Assembly (NCBI GenBank): GCA_025084515.1
Contig: JAJAGP010000360.1
Location: 62,001 to 126,000 of the forward strand
Source: Ancistrus triradiatus
Taxonomy: Eukaryota; Chordata; Actinopteri; Siluriformes; Loricariidae
DNA: 64,000 bases
Direction: 5' to 3'
Below the pieces are notes generated by a model. It was not told the DNA's origin. It was given only the letters and a program-made list of their open reading frames with translations, and ran no database searches. Shown here one piece after another: positions 36,901 to 50,600 of this stretch (its first letter is position 1; every line of letters starts with the position of its first letter). The translations under genes were made by a program, and so were the position numbers.

Positions 36901-39900
36901 AGTGCAGCATAAAGTCTAATTCTTATTACGCTCACGCCCGCTTGAGTGCAACCTGACAGGCCTGAACATAGGGCATTGCTGCATCTGTAATCATCCTGCC
37001 ATCTGCAGGTGTTGGGCATGAAGAAGAGTTCACCCTCTTACACTAACACGACCTCTGGGGAGCCTTATTTTACTTTTAGATGAAACCTTTATGTCCTACA
37101 AGCGTTCTATAAGACTGGCATCACCACCTGCCTTTCATTTAATGCCATCGCTCATGGTAGACCTGAAACTCACTTCAGAACTGATGATGGCAGCTGTATG
37201 GTGGTGGCATAAACAGAACCATAACTCTCTCGCTTGGGTGAAGAATAATAACCCTTCAGAGCAGAAAAGCACGACTGAACCACGAGGCACATGAAGCTAT
37301 TATCCCACAGACGGAAAGCGCCCAGTCAGCTCCCTCTCACCCCACCACAACTGAGGGAATTACATCCAAGGGGGCTTATTCCTCCGTAAAGAGGTTCCTG
37401 TTTCAAATAAACCTCCCACCGTGTCCACAACCAGACACACGTTCAGCAAAATCTGGATTACCATCAATCTCTGTCTCGTGGAGCACTGGGCAAACTCCCT
37501 CTTCTCTGCTCTTCTCTCATGGAAGCTTTTTCTTCTTAACGAGGAGTCTGTACTTTATTTACAATGTCTGTACTTTATCCAGAACAGCAAATTACAATTT
37601 ACAGAAACACAACGCTGTATGTTCTACAACCCCAAATCAGAATAAGATGGGATGATATGGAAATTGTATACAGTATGAATCCAAGGTATTTCATGTTTTT
37701 TTCTATAAACACTCCTGCATTTCAGACCTGCAACATATTCCAAAAAAAGTTGAGACAGGGACAATTTAGGACTAATAATGAGGTTAAAATAATAATAATA
37801 ATTATGTGATTTCAAACAGGTGATTATAATCATGATTTGGTCCAAAGGCAGCATCCAAAAAAGGAAAGCCTTAGTCTTTGAGGAGTAAAGATGATCAGAG
37901 GATCTCCAGTTTATCAACAAATATATAAGAAAATGACTGAAATGTTTCAAAACAATGTTCCTCAAAGAGAGACTGGAAGGGATTTATAGATTTCTCCCTC
38001 TACAGAGCATAATATCATTAAACCATTCAGAATCTGGAGCAATTTCCTAAAAAGCCTAAACTGCAGAGGGGTGATCTCTGCTCCTTCAGACGGCACTGCA
38101 TCAAGAACCGCCATTCATCAGTAGCTGATAGAACCACATGGACAAGGGATTCCTTTATCAAACCTTTATCAAGCTCTACAATACAGAGTTACATTCACAC
38201 ATACCACTTAAAACGTTACTGTGCTAAACAGAAGCCTTATGTTATAACCATGTCCAGAAGGGGCGTCAGCTTCTCTGGGCTCGGAGGATCTGGGATGGAC
38301 CATCATACAGTGGGAGTGGGGATTGTGCTCAGACCCTTTTTTTTGGAAGACAGATATTTTTGGAATAAATGCAGGAATGGATGTTTAGTAACAAATGAAA
38401 TGAAGTTGTTCAGAAAAGAATATGAAATATCTCGGGTTCATACTGTCTCCAATGAAATAAACAACAAAGGAAATGTAAGGAACACTGCATTTATTTCTTC
38501 TATTTGTATTTTCTGTGCTGTCCCAACCTTTTCTGCTTTAGGATTTTAGAGGAGTGCTGCAGCTTACCGAGACTTTACAGTCTGTTCTTATCACTACGGT
38601 CCATATCATCCGTCCTTATGATTTTCCACACACGTACCATCTGGAGATATTTGGCGTTCCATAACCCTGTTCATAAAGCTACAGAATAAGGCATGTTATG
38701 AATCAGTGCAGATGATCTCGGTTCAGGCATGATGATGGTTCTCATTGCAGCATGCACCACTGAACCCTTCCTCCATCTCCTCCTCTTCCTCGTCCAAATA
38801 GCACAGTGGACGCTCGAGTGGGGATTTAGCCGTAGGAAATCTGAGCGCAGCTCGCCATGCAGACACGCCGAAAGCTAAACATGTGTTCGTATGCGAGCTC
38901 GGATCATATCAAGCTCGCTGCACTGATCCCAGATCATATATCTCTCACCCTACTTAGCAGAGAAATCCCATCTGAGCTTTGACTTTAGAGGCTCGTTATT
39001 CCTGCCGACAGCTAATTCAGATCCCGAGTCTGGAGCAACGTCTGGAGAACCGAGTACCCCTTCATTGGTGCATGAACCTCTCATACAGCTGAAAGTCTGA
39101 GGCCACATTTAACCTCCAGAATTACATTTTTATCAGAATATTTCTCATTAAAACTTGTAAGTCTAATAGATTTTGGTGCATTAGTGATGTTGGCGTTGCA
39201 CTGATTTGTGTCGCAGTTTCAGTTGGACGGGGCTTAAGGTTTAAGGTCAGGTTCTTCCACATGATTCCAAACTCTAACAACTTCTTTCTGGAGCTCCACT
39301 TAGCCAGAACCTGATTGTATCTGTAAGACTAAAGGCTGTTAAACACCAAACTCTGTTTCTAATAAAAGTATGCAAGGATTTTGTTTTCATTTAGTTATTT
39401 ATTTAACATCACATCAGGATTGATGGTTATTTATGAAGATCGAGGTTACGGCGATATTAAAAGTACCTAATAAAACGACTTTGGATTACAAACCAAACAA
39501 TTGTTCTGGTAATCGTTGTTGTGTGTTTTGTGTTTATTAAAGAATTAAAAAATTAATAATTGCATTCTGCTGGAGCTTATACTGCATATTGTGTAGTGCC
39601 TTATAAAGAAAAAAACTTAATGACATATACGAGCAAACAAACATTTTTTGTTATTTTATTAAATATTTATTCATTAATATTTACGTCGTTTCTGACTTAT
39701 AAGATTAGATCACTTAGTTTCATTCTTACATTTATCATCTAAGCTGCCCAAGCAGGTAAGGTTTCTTTTTGAGTCTTGAGCCTAATGAGATTTCTTCCTT
39801 ATAACGTATAGGGAATTCCTTGCCGCTGTCACCCTAGGCTTGCTCAATTTGGGATTGGCCTTAGATATTCGATAGAAGACAATCTAAAATTGTAAAGCTG

Positions 39901-42900
39901 CTTTGAAAAAAAGAAATCTGAGTTGACAAAAATGAGATTAATGCAATTAAATATCTAGATCCTCAGACAGCGCTGGGATGTAACAACGTGACTATAGCTC
40001 AATGCATCCAAATATTGTGCATTTTCATGTCGCTTTCATTGTGTAACGACCTTGAGATTGTCTTCACTGGAACTAAAGCTGCAGATCCAACCATCAGAAC
40101 CAGAACCAGAACTTTTATTCCATTATTGCTCCTCCAGCAAACCTATGTTGATCGTCACACTGCCAGCCTGATTAGACCATGTTTCCACTGCTCCGGGGTC
40201 CACCAGCTGTGCTTCACACTCCATCATCCTCTGTTTCTTCCTTATAGTGTTTAAGGGATTTTCCTTGCCGCTGTTGCCCTCAGTTTGGGATTGAGTTTAG
40301 ATTGTAAAGCTGCTTTGAGACAATGCTCCATTGGTCCAATTCTTCACTGATACCATCACTGTATCTTTATGGCACTACAGATTTTCATTTTGGTCATATG
40401 CTGCATACTACTTGTAGTCAGCTTTAGTAAGTGAGTAGTGTGTTGGTATGTTCAGTAACAGCACCATGGAGAAACAGAGCTCGAGTACACTGTGGAGATG
40501 TGGCAGCACTTCTCTGGATAAATATGCAGTTTTGGTAAGAGTGTGGCTGTGTTTAATAAACTCACACTGTACACATCAGTAATGAGAGGTCACCCAAAGT
40601 CTGGGCAAAACTTTATAACTGTGTTTTCTAACTGGTCATTTTCTCAAACGCTGAATTTCCCGAGTGAAGAATGTGCTGAAATCAGCAGCTCTGCAGCACT
40701 GAGGAGGAACCACGGCCTGCATCCCCAAACCATTAACCAGAGCTCCAGGGAAAGAGAGAACCACTTTAAAACGTGCATACTCATACCAGAGATAAATCAC
40801 TTAACTAAAAACCAGCATAAATGAACCTGGATGGGAATTTAGAATGACGAAAAGAAGTCTGTAACTGATGAGAGAGAACTCGTTTGGCTCGTCTCAAGAC
40901 TCCTCATATGTTAGGCTAAAAAAAAAGTGATGCATCAGTTTAAAATATTGAATGAATGCTGATCGACCAATCGCTGCAGCCCTACGACGCTATTTTCAGC
41001 ATGATGTGTGATGCAGTTTACTAAAATTAAATTACAATTATAAACCTTTTTTACATAACCTATTTAAAAGATACCTGAAAAAGATGTTTTTTAATATACT
41101 GTACAGTATAATCAGTTTACTTTCCTCCTTATAATGAAAGAACATTGAAGTATATTAAATATTATTTTAATCTAATATTAAAGTATTTTCAAAACATTTC
41201 TATAAAACAGATTTAAGTAATTTTTTTGCATGAAATTCTGACAATGTGCTTTAAGTGAATGACTGTAGTCACTGTTTTTAATACACGTTCCAAAAAAGTC
41301 TACTGTTAATTAAACTAAACTTTAACTATAAGAATACTTCATGGTAAAATATTTATAAAATACTTTATAAAATATACTATATTATAATTTTAAAAAGTAT
41401 GATTAAAGTTTACTTGCAAGCATTTTAAGAAAGCATAATATTGATGTATTTTTATTATATTTTAAATAAGTACAGAAATTTACTGATACATTTACAAACA
41501 TAGATGAATCTCAGTATATTTCAAATAGAGTTAAGTGTATTCTTTATTCAGTAGGGTAGAAGGTAAGTACTTGATTTGTTTGATAATATTTCTATTAGAA
41601 GTCACACTTGGGTTGCTAGAGGCCAGCGTTGACTCAATATGGCTGCTTGAGTACGCACAGCGCAATCGCACATGCGCCAGCCCTAGTTGGCGCCATGCGT
41701 GTAAGTGGCGCCACCTGTTGGTTGGCCTATTTAAGCACACCTTTGGGCTCACACAGGTGTCACATCTTCGCTAACGCTGTCGCTACTAGACGTCACACGG
41801 CTATTTTTCGTTGTCTTTTGGATAGGGACAAAGGTAGACTGGCGAATTGTAGATCGCCAGTCGGGAGGCTATCCGGTATGTTAGGGCTTAGAAGCCAGCG
41901 TAGGGAAAGCTCTTCTAGTGCTCACTAACGCCGGACTTCCTCGGCTGTTTTTTGGGCTCGCTCGCGCCCCGCCTCCTCCGTCTCGCGCCGCTCACCCTTC
42001 CTCCTTCCTCCTCCCCTCGCGATCACGCTCACAAAACTGACGCTGAGCTTATTTATAGTCTCGTCCTTTTACCCCTGCGTCAGCCTCATGCTCCGGAAAC
42101 CTCGGGAGAACCGTGAGACGCTTTCGCAGACCCGTGCGTCACTGCTGTAGCGGAGACACGTCGTAGGTGTAGTAGTGAATAGGGCCGCTGTACGCTTAAG
42201 ACGTGCGTGTTCTTTATTGTTTTAGTTTTAGTTTTCTTTCCGTGAACTTTTTCTTTTTTTTATTTATTTATATTTTGGCTCACCACTTCCATCTGGAGCT
42301 AACTGCAACTGGGTTCTAAAACCTTTATATTTTTATTTTCTCGGTTCACCTGCCTGTTTAATATGGCCAACTGTAACACTTTCATGCATTAAATTAATAT
42401 TTATAAAATTTTATTCTTTTCATATGTGATCTTATGCAGCCTGGTTTATTTCTATTTTAATTTTAATTATATGTTTTAAAGTTTATTGATAAAATAAAAC
42501 GTGTTGTGTAAAGTTCGATCCACTAGCGCTGTTTCTGAGGTCTCAGATCTCACAGAGGTACCACAGACCCACCCTGTTTGATCCAGAGGAACTCTAAAAC
42601 CTAAAAGTGGAAGCTCCTGGTCAGGCAGAACAGCAAACAGGGACAAAACAAAGAGTACTGAAACTATGATAATGCCGAAAGAACCAGACGCAACCAAATA
42701 CAGGCTTTCCAGATGAGGAGTCAGTACCTGGACCTGGACCTGACCACAATGGGTCCAGATGGTATAAACCCTGGATTTATTGTTATAAGGTTTATAATTT
42801 ACCACTCACTCTTTGATGTGCTTGCGACAGGGGACAGAGTTGCGCATGCAGGTTCCTGTCAGACGTTCCACGTTCTCCACGATCACAAACGGTTTCTCCT

Positions 42901-43061
42901 CCAGAGTCACGATGGTCAGGTGATTATCGTCCGTCTCAGTGTCGCCGAACGAGTTGAAGCGGGGCCACACCGGATATTTCAGGGTCAGGCTGCGGTTCTC
43001 CCATTTCCCCATCTGCAAATACAAACATAGATACTCAGAATGAGTCATACAGGTCTGGTTA

Positions 43062-43127
<66 letters not shown>

Positions 43128-44631
43128 GGTTTGGTATGTTCTCCTCTTGTTCTTGCCCTCGTTTTGTCTCGGTGAAACATTCCAGGTGGATTGGTTTCAC
43201 TCAGTGGATCCCAGATGTGAGTGTTAAAGTGCTGAAGAGAAATATTAAAATAGAGAATATAATCTGGGTATTATTTAGTCCAGTATAAATGCAGAAAACA
43301 TTAGAGATCCCACTTGACTTTACAAATGTCTTTGGATTACAGGAGGGAACCCATGGAGACATGGAGAGCATGCTCTCTTGGAGGACGTTAGCTCTTTATA
43401 ACCTCGTTATCAATCAGTATAAAGTCAAGAAGTCGATTTATTTCTGGGTTTTTTTTTAAATCTAGAACAGACATTATCCTATCACTGACCTGCACTACTT
43501 GTTATATTTACTGTGGTTTCTTCCTTTAGCTACAAATCCCTTCAAACAGAATGAGATCCTGGAGAACATTTGGCTCATGTAACCTGTGTTTACTTGCTGG
43601 AGAAATAAAACTTTGACCATCTATAGAGCACAGGAATTTGTTTACAGTAGTACCTCGGTATTCGTCTTCCTTTTGGTTGGCTGTTATTACTAACCTTCTT
43701 AGGAAGAAAAAACAATTCAGAACAGAAACAGAACTAAATCGGATTCTGTGTGAAATGTATGGAATGGAAAAAAGTGTAAATGTATAAAACTTTAGCTCAC
43801 GTGACCTAACGAATGTCTTTGGAATATCGGAAGAAACCGGAGGACCAGGGGAAACCCAAACTGAGACATGGACAACATGCACACAGGCAGAATCCGGGGC
43901 ATTTATTGAACTTCGAACAATAAAGCAGATTAGATGTAAACTGTAATGAAATGGAAAAAAATCCTGTTTAGCAGGTTAGCACTGTCGCCTCACAGCTCCA
44001 GAGATCCCCGGGTCGATCCTGACCTCGGACCACACCTGTGTGGAGTTTTTTGCGATTTTTTTGGACGATAGAAAATTAAATCGACCTTGAATTTTCAGAT
44101 GACAAAATTGTGACATTATTTTATTCGCTCTCTTTTAAATTTTTGCAAACTTAAAAAAAAAAATCACTCCAATCATCATCTCTTCTGCCCCAAGGACTCT
44201 CTAAATGGGCCCGGTATAAATGTGTCTGACTGATATCAATATAACATTTCTCCTGGTGTGAATAGTCATTAAATTAAAAAAAAAGAAAAAACAAATAAAC
44301 AAACAATCGTGTTTTTGGCAGCTTGTTGGTTTTTCTGTGACAACATTAAGGATTAGTTATTAATTATGAACTGACTAATTAATAAATCAATAAACCAATT
44401 GAGGCTGTGTTACAGTGATTATCTCTGTACAGTATGTTGTGCACTATTATACCCAGGTTTGAGTGGCCTATTGCTTTATTGCTGGATTTTGATTGGTCAG
44501 TTGTTATTACATTATCGCTCATCTTACACTCAGTGCTTAGTTTGGGTTCCGTCAAAAAACCTGCATGTTATTATTTATCTGGATTAATATATTCCCGAAT
44601 GATGTCATATAAACGTTCACTTCTGCATCTA

Positions 44632-44685
<54 letters not shown>

Positions 44686-47600
44686 CTCCATTATGTAAAA
44701 CAGAATCAGTTCCTCAGAGCTGGAACTGTTCCACTTTCTATCAGCCTTTATTTCCATTTTACTGCAGCCTCGAGGGAGCAATGCCACCTGAGAGCTCTCA
44801 CATACGCACACACAGACATACACAGACACACACAAACACACAAAAACACACACACTCACCACATCAAACCCACAGAGCCAAGGACAACAGACACACACAC
44901 TGCTGCAGCATGCATTCCTCCAGCCCTCACATTACACCCAGTGCATCTTAATGTTTTCACTCCATCTAATCATCGAATAACACAAAATAAAACACCGAGC
45001 ACAGGCACACAACATAAATATTAATTGATTATAGATTGTTGATTAGACACGACATGGGCTGAACCTGGAAATAGAACAGTGTAGAACTCAGATACTGATT
45101 TAACAGCATCTCCTTATAACTGAGCTCCTGCACAAACACAACGTTCAACGTGGTCCTCACGGTCGGTCCGTATCGCTGCAGATCATTCGGCTGAACATCC
45201 ACCGTGTGAATCTCCTGTTCCTCCACATCCTAAAGAGGATCTATTGGTGAGATATGGTGATCAACAGAAGATGGTACACTGTGGGCATATCGGGGTGCAT
45301 ACGGTCAGAAACAACACTCAGGTAGGTTGTGTGGTTTAAACCATGCTCAGTTGGGGGCACAAAGTGTGCCCAGAAAATACCCCATGGTTTGATGAAGGAT
45401 GGATCCATATGTCACAGCAGAAACTGAGAATCATCAGAGCAGAAAACATTTTTCCAATCTTCTATTGTTCAATTTTGGTGGGGCTGTGTGAATTGTAGCC
45501 TCGATTTCCTGTTCTTAGCTGACACTCGGTGTGCTTCTGCTCCTGTAGCCTATCTGTTTTAGGTTTGGTTGTAATGAGCGGTTATTTAATTTGTTCGCGT
45601 TACCTTACTATCAGCTCGAACCAGTCTGGGATCAATGAGGCATTTTCACCCTCAGATATTTTTTACTTTAGGACCATTCTCTGTAAAACCTACAGGTGGT
45701 GCTGTGTGTGAAAATCCCAGTAATCCCAGTTTAAAGTCACTTAAATCATCTTGCTTCCCCCTTCTGTTGCTCGCTTTGATTCAGCAGCTAATCTCGAACA
45801 GATTAGCAGAGAATCAGGCGTCTATATAACTGATATCTTCCCTCCATTTTCAGAGCGCTACCATCGAGCGGACGGGGGCGTAGCGGCTAATCTGTTGAGC
45901 TAAGCTCCATCAGCACAGCGCAGATTGTTTATTGGGTAGCGAGCACCGATCTGAGCTATTAGCGCATTTAGTGGTGGGATACAGAATTAGCATTTTAATT
46001 GTTAACTCCCTGAGCGTCACCGCGATTGATTTAGCGCCTGCAGATCTCCATCTCTTTCCAGGCGAGTGGAACATGAACACACACACACACACACACACAC
46101 ACGGTGTCATGACTGAAGCTAACGGAGGATCATCTGTAACAAATGCGCCATCCGAAGCAATGCATCCCATAATATTCACTCTAAAATCAAATCACATGAT
46201 GATTAAACATGTTATGGTTATATGCAGCATTGTGAAAAGTTTTTGCACCCCACCCTCCCGCCCCCATTTTATTAACATGAACTGACAGAAGTTACAGTAG
46301 CGCTGCAGGAACACTTCAGTATTATTCAGTATTATCTCTGCACACTTTAACATATCATTATTGTTTATTATCTGAGTTTCAAATCAATAAATGCCTTTAG
46401 TGTTCATCAATAATAAGCAAATGCAGTTTTTCTGTTTGCACTTTCTGTAAGATCTTTTTCCTTTCATTTCTCTCCCATTCATTGTCTTATAAACATGTAA
46501 AAACCTTAAATAAATCCTCTTTAATATGTATTTTTGCTGAATCTAAATCTGTACTCTGTAATTTTTCTATCATTCACAGATTTATTGATCCAGTATTATC
46601 TCATATCATTAGCTATAGTAGATACAGTATGGTGCAAAAGTCTCAGGCCACCATTAGGTTTTTTGTTTTAGCACTAGAACAATAACCATATATAACATAT
46701 GGTAAAGAAAGTTGGATTGGTCACTCCATAGTCCTCTTTTCAATAATCTGATTCACCGGGGAGCTGCAGACACACGACTGGACATGCTGGGACATGCAAA
46801 GTGTCCGGTCTTGAGTACCTGTAAAACTCTCTGGTGAAGTTTCTTTTATAATCTGTCGTAAAGTTGTAGTTTTTTGTACTTAAGTGTTTAAGAATTAAAA
46901 TAAATTATTATAGGAAATAAAACTCTTTATTTTAACTCCAGATATTGTTGCTTAAACAGCCAATCAACGCTGCACATCGATGAGCATGAGTGGAAGTCCG
47001 TGTCACAGTTGAAAGGTCTGCTTATTCTGAGTGACTTCGGTTTTTGGTTTTTGGGGCTTGTTTCTAATGTGTAGTTCTTAATTTGATCCTGATCCTGACC
47101 CTGTCCCTCGCTCTCCAATATTTATTGATCAGTTTTTTATGAACTGATCAAGCCATCACACTTTTGAGGTTTTTTTTAGACTAATTAGCTTCTTTTCAGC
47201 TTCTTTAGCTTGTGGAATCTAGCAACCCCAATTAGTGTATGTGTGTGTAACTACCTACAGTGGGGCAAAAAAGTATTTGGTCAGTCATCGATTGTGCAAG
47301 TTCTCCGACTTAGAAAGAGGAGAGAGGTCTGAAATTGTCATCATAGCTACACTTCAACTATGAGAGACAAAATGAGAAAAAAATCCAGGAATTTTCCAGG
47401 GATTTTTAATTAATTTAATTGTAATATAAGGTGTAAAATAAGTATTTGGTCAATAAATTTGGTTCAACTCGATACTTTGTAACATAACCTTGTTGGCAAT
47501 GACAGAGGTCAAACGTTTCCTGTAAGTCTTCACCAGGTTGGCACACACTGTAGCTGGTATTTTGGCCCATTCCTCCATGCAAATCTCCTCTAGAGCAGTG

Positions 47601-50600
47601 ATGTTTTGGGGCAACACGGACTTTCAACTCCCTCCACACATGTTCTATGGGGTTGAGGTCTGGAGACTGGCTAGGCCACTCCAGGACCTTGAAATGCTTT
47701 TTACGGAGCCACTCCTTCGTTGCCCGAGCAGTGTGTTTGGGATCATTGTCATGCTGGAAGACCTAGCCACGTTCCATCTTCAATGCTCTCAATGATGGAA
47801 ATAGGTTTTGGCTTAAAATCTCACGATACATGGCCCCATTCATTCTCCCTTAACACGGATCAGTCGTCTGTCCCTTCTGCCAAAAAACGCCCCAAAGTAT
47901 GAGGTTTTCAACCCCCCATGCTCCACAGTTGTATGGTGTCTTGGGATTGAACTCAGCATTCTTCTTCCTCCAAACACGATGAGTTGAAGTTTTTACCAAA
48001 AAATGTAATTTTGGTTTCATCGGACCACTGATAATTTCTCCCCAATCCTCTTCGGATTCCATCCATTATGCTCTCTGGCAAACTTCAGAGGGCATGGGAC
48101 AATGTACTGGCATGAAGCAGGGGGGCCCGGCCTGGCATGCAGGATTCTGAGTCCCTCTCGCCGTAGTGTGTTACTGCATGTAGCCTTTGTTACTTTGGTA
48201 CCCAGCTCTCTGAAGGTCATTCATCAGGCCATTCCGTTTGTAGTTTTTCTGGGATTTTGTCACCGTTCTCATGATCATTTGCACCACGGGGTGAGATCTG
48301 ATGGAGCCCCAGATCGAGGGAGATTATAAATGGTCTTGTATGCTTCATTTCATTACAATGGCTCCCACAGTTGATTATTCAAAACCAACCTGCTTGCCTA
48401 TTGAGATTCACTCTTCCAGCATTGGTGCAGCTACAATTTCTTCCATGGTGTCCTGCGGACAGCTCTTTGGTCTTGGCCATGGTTGAGTTTGGAGTCTGGA
48501 CTGTTGAGGCTTTGGACAGGGTATTTTATTAAGATAACGAGGTCAAACAGGTGCCATTATACATGGTAACGAGGGTTCAAACAGGTGCATTAATACAGGT
48601 AACGATTGGAGGACAGAAGAGCTTCTTAAAGAAGAAGTTACAGGTCTGTGAGAGCCAAAAATCTTGCTTGTTTGTGGGTGACCAAATACTTATTTTCCAC
48701 CATGATTTACAATTAAATTCTTTATTTATTTGATTTATTTGATTTATTTAATTCTTTATTTATTAGTACCGAACTGTAAATGGTGATTGTAAGTGTATGT
48801 ACCTGTCCCATTGTAAGTAGTACTGCTTTGTTTACTTTCTCTAACCTATAACTATAATTATGCATTTTTGGCTTCAGCAACAAAACTATCAGTCGCATTA
48901 ATTGCTCATTACTCGCTTGTGTTTTCAGGTAGATCTCTGACATATTTCCATATCATTTGTGCGCAGTTCTCTTGTGTAAATATCCTTTATATTTACATCA
49001 CAGTACCATAACTAGACTGTGTGACTACAGTAATGTCCAGTCAACATCCATTTCAGTCAACAAAAAGTCTTAGAAAGATAGAAAAGCCAAAGATCAGGTT
49101 TGCTTGCTGCTTCTGCATGTCTAATGTAAATGGGATAATATTAAAATCTAAAACTAGTGTTAAATCTCCTAACGTACACATTATCTGCTATGAATAATAA
49201 CTCGTATAACATTGTAAACTCCTCCTGTTATGTAAATAAGATGTAGTGTTTTATTATAGAAGAGGGAAATTGTTTTTACTCTTTATTTTTTTAGATAAGC
49301 TCCTAATTAATTATGAATAGGCTCGATATGGATCTGCGGCTGCAGAATAACATAGTTTTTGGTTATTAAACCCGGAGCTTTATTAATGAGCGCACTGTTA
49401 TTCTCACTGAACTAATCTATAAATGGATCTGAAGCGGTACACGTCTTATTACTTAATAAAAAAGAAGACACTCTGTTGTGATTAAGAAGGATTTATTTTA
49501 GACTGACTCTTACCTAAACCTGCTTATTTAGATTATATTTATATGATGTGTTTGTGCTGATGAGATGTACTGTGTTGGAATTATGGTATAATACATGTTC
49601 AGTTTGATTTTTTTATACTATAACATGTCACTAGTGCAGAAATACCCTGCTCATATTTTCATCTTTTACTCACTTACAGTCTACATATTGAAAAGATTGA
49701 AGAGGATTATTATATTATTATTATTTATACATTTTTCTACACATTTGTAACACTACTTTTTTCCTCATCAGCATCCTGGGGCTCTAGTGCCAGTCCTTGG
49801 AGAACCAAGAGTGCAGGCCTCCAGGCTGTGCCAGCTTATTAGATCGCTGTGCCACCTGTGCCACCTGAGCGGCCTAAAACTGTATTCATCATCATTATCC
49901 TGGCGCTTGTCCTGCCGGTGTGGGGTCCGCCCACTGCCATTTGATACGACCCAGAATACTCCAGCTGACACGTTGCTCCGTCTGTCGCCAGACACCACAC
50001 TCAAACCATGCCACTGTAGCATAATCAATTAACCTAACGCGCATGCCTTTGGACTGTGGGAGGAACCGGAATGCCCGGAGTAAACACAGCAGACACGGGG
50101 AGGACATGCAGACTCCACATAAAAAGGACCCAGGCCATGCCACCCTGGAATTGAACCCAGGACCTTCTTGCTGTGAAGCAGTGCCACCCACCAAGCCACC
50201 GTGCCGCCCCGGCCTAAAATTGTAATGATGCTATAAATATATGCATTATTGCCACTGTTATTATTTTTAAAATGAGTACTTATGTGCTCGGATTGTCTAC
50301 ACAGGGATGAGATTTGAATTATTCTGTTTTATTTTTTTTTATAGAATGATTATACAGTATTATATTATTAGAATATATTATTATTAATGTGATATATTTT
50401 TTATTGGATGTAGTGTTATTCATGATGAAGCAGTTTCAAATTGGGGAAACTTGTTATAATGTGTTTTTTTGTGAGAGTGGAACCACAGACCCAGACTCCC
50501 TGACCTGAGGTGCGCTGAGACGTTTTGGCATCAACAAAGGCACCAGGTGACCCACAGAATGTGCGGACTTGTGATGCCAGGAACCAGTTTGGACTCCTGG

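Larger units (their letters stand above)
35738..42809 (-). other. grin2a 7.1-kb intron with transposon remnants
   Basis: GT-AG intron holding a MITE (about 35985-36560), a Tc1-like remnant (37625-38545), two copies of a short retroposon (39755-39935 and 40235-40330) and a CpG-rich TATA-containing block (about 41610-42260). The parts at 36600-37600, 38550-39750 and 40340-41600 show no family that I can name. Confidence 0.75.
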
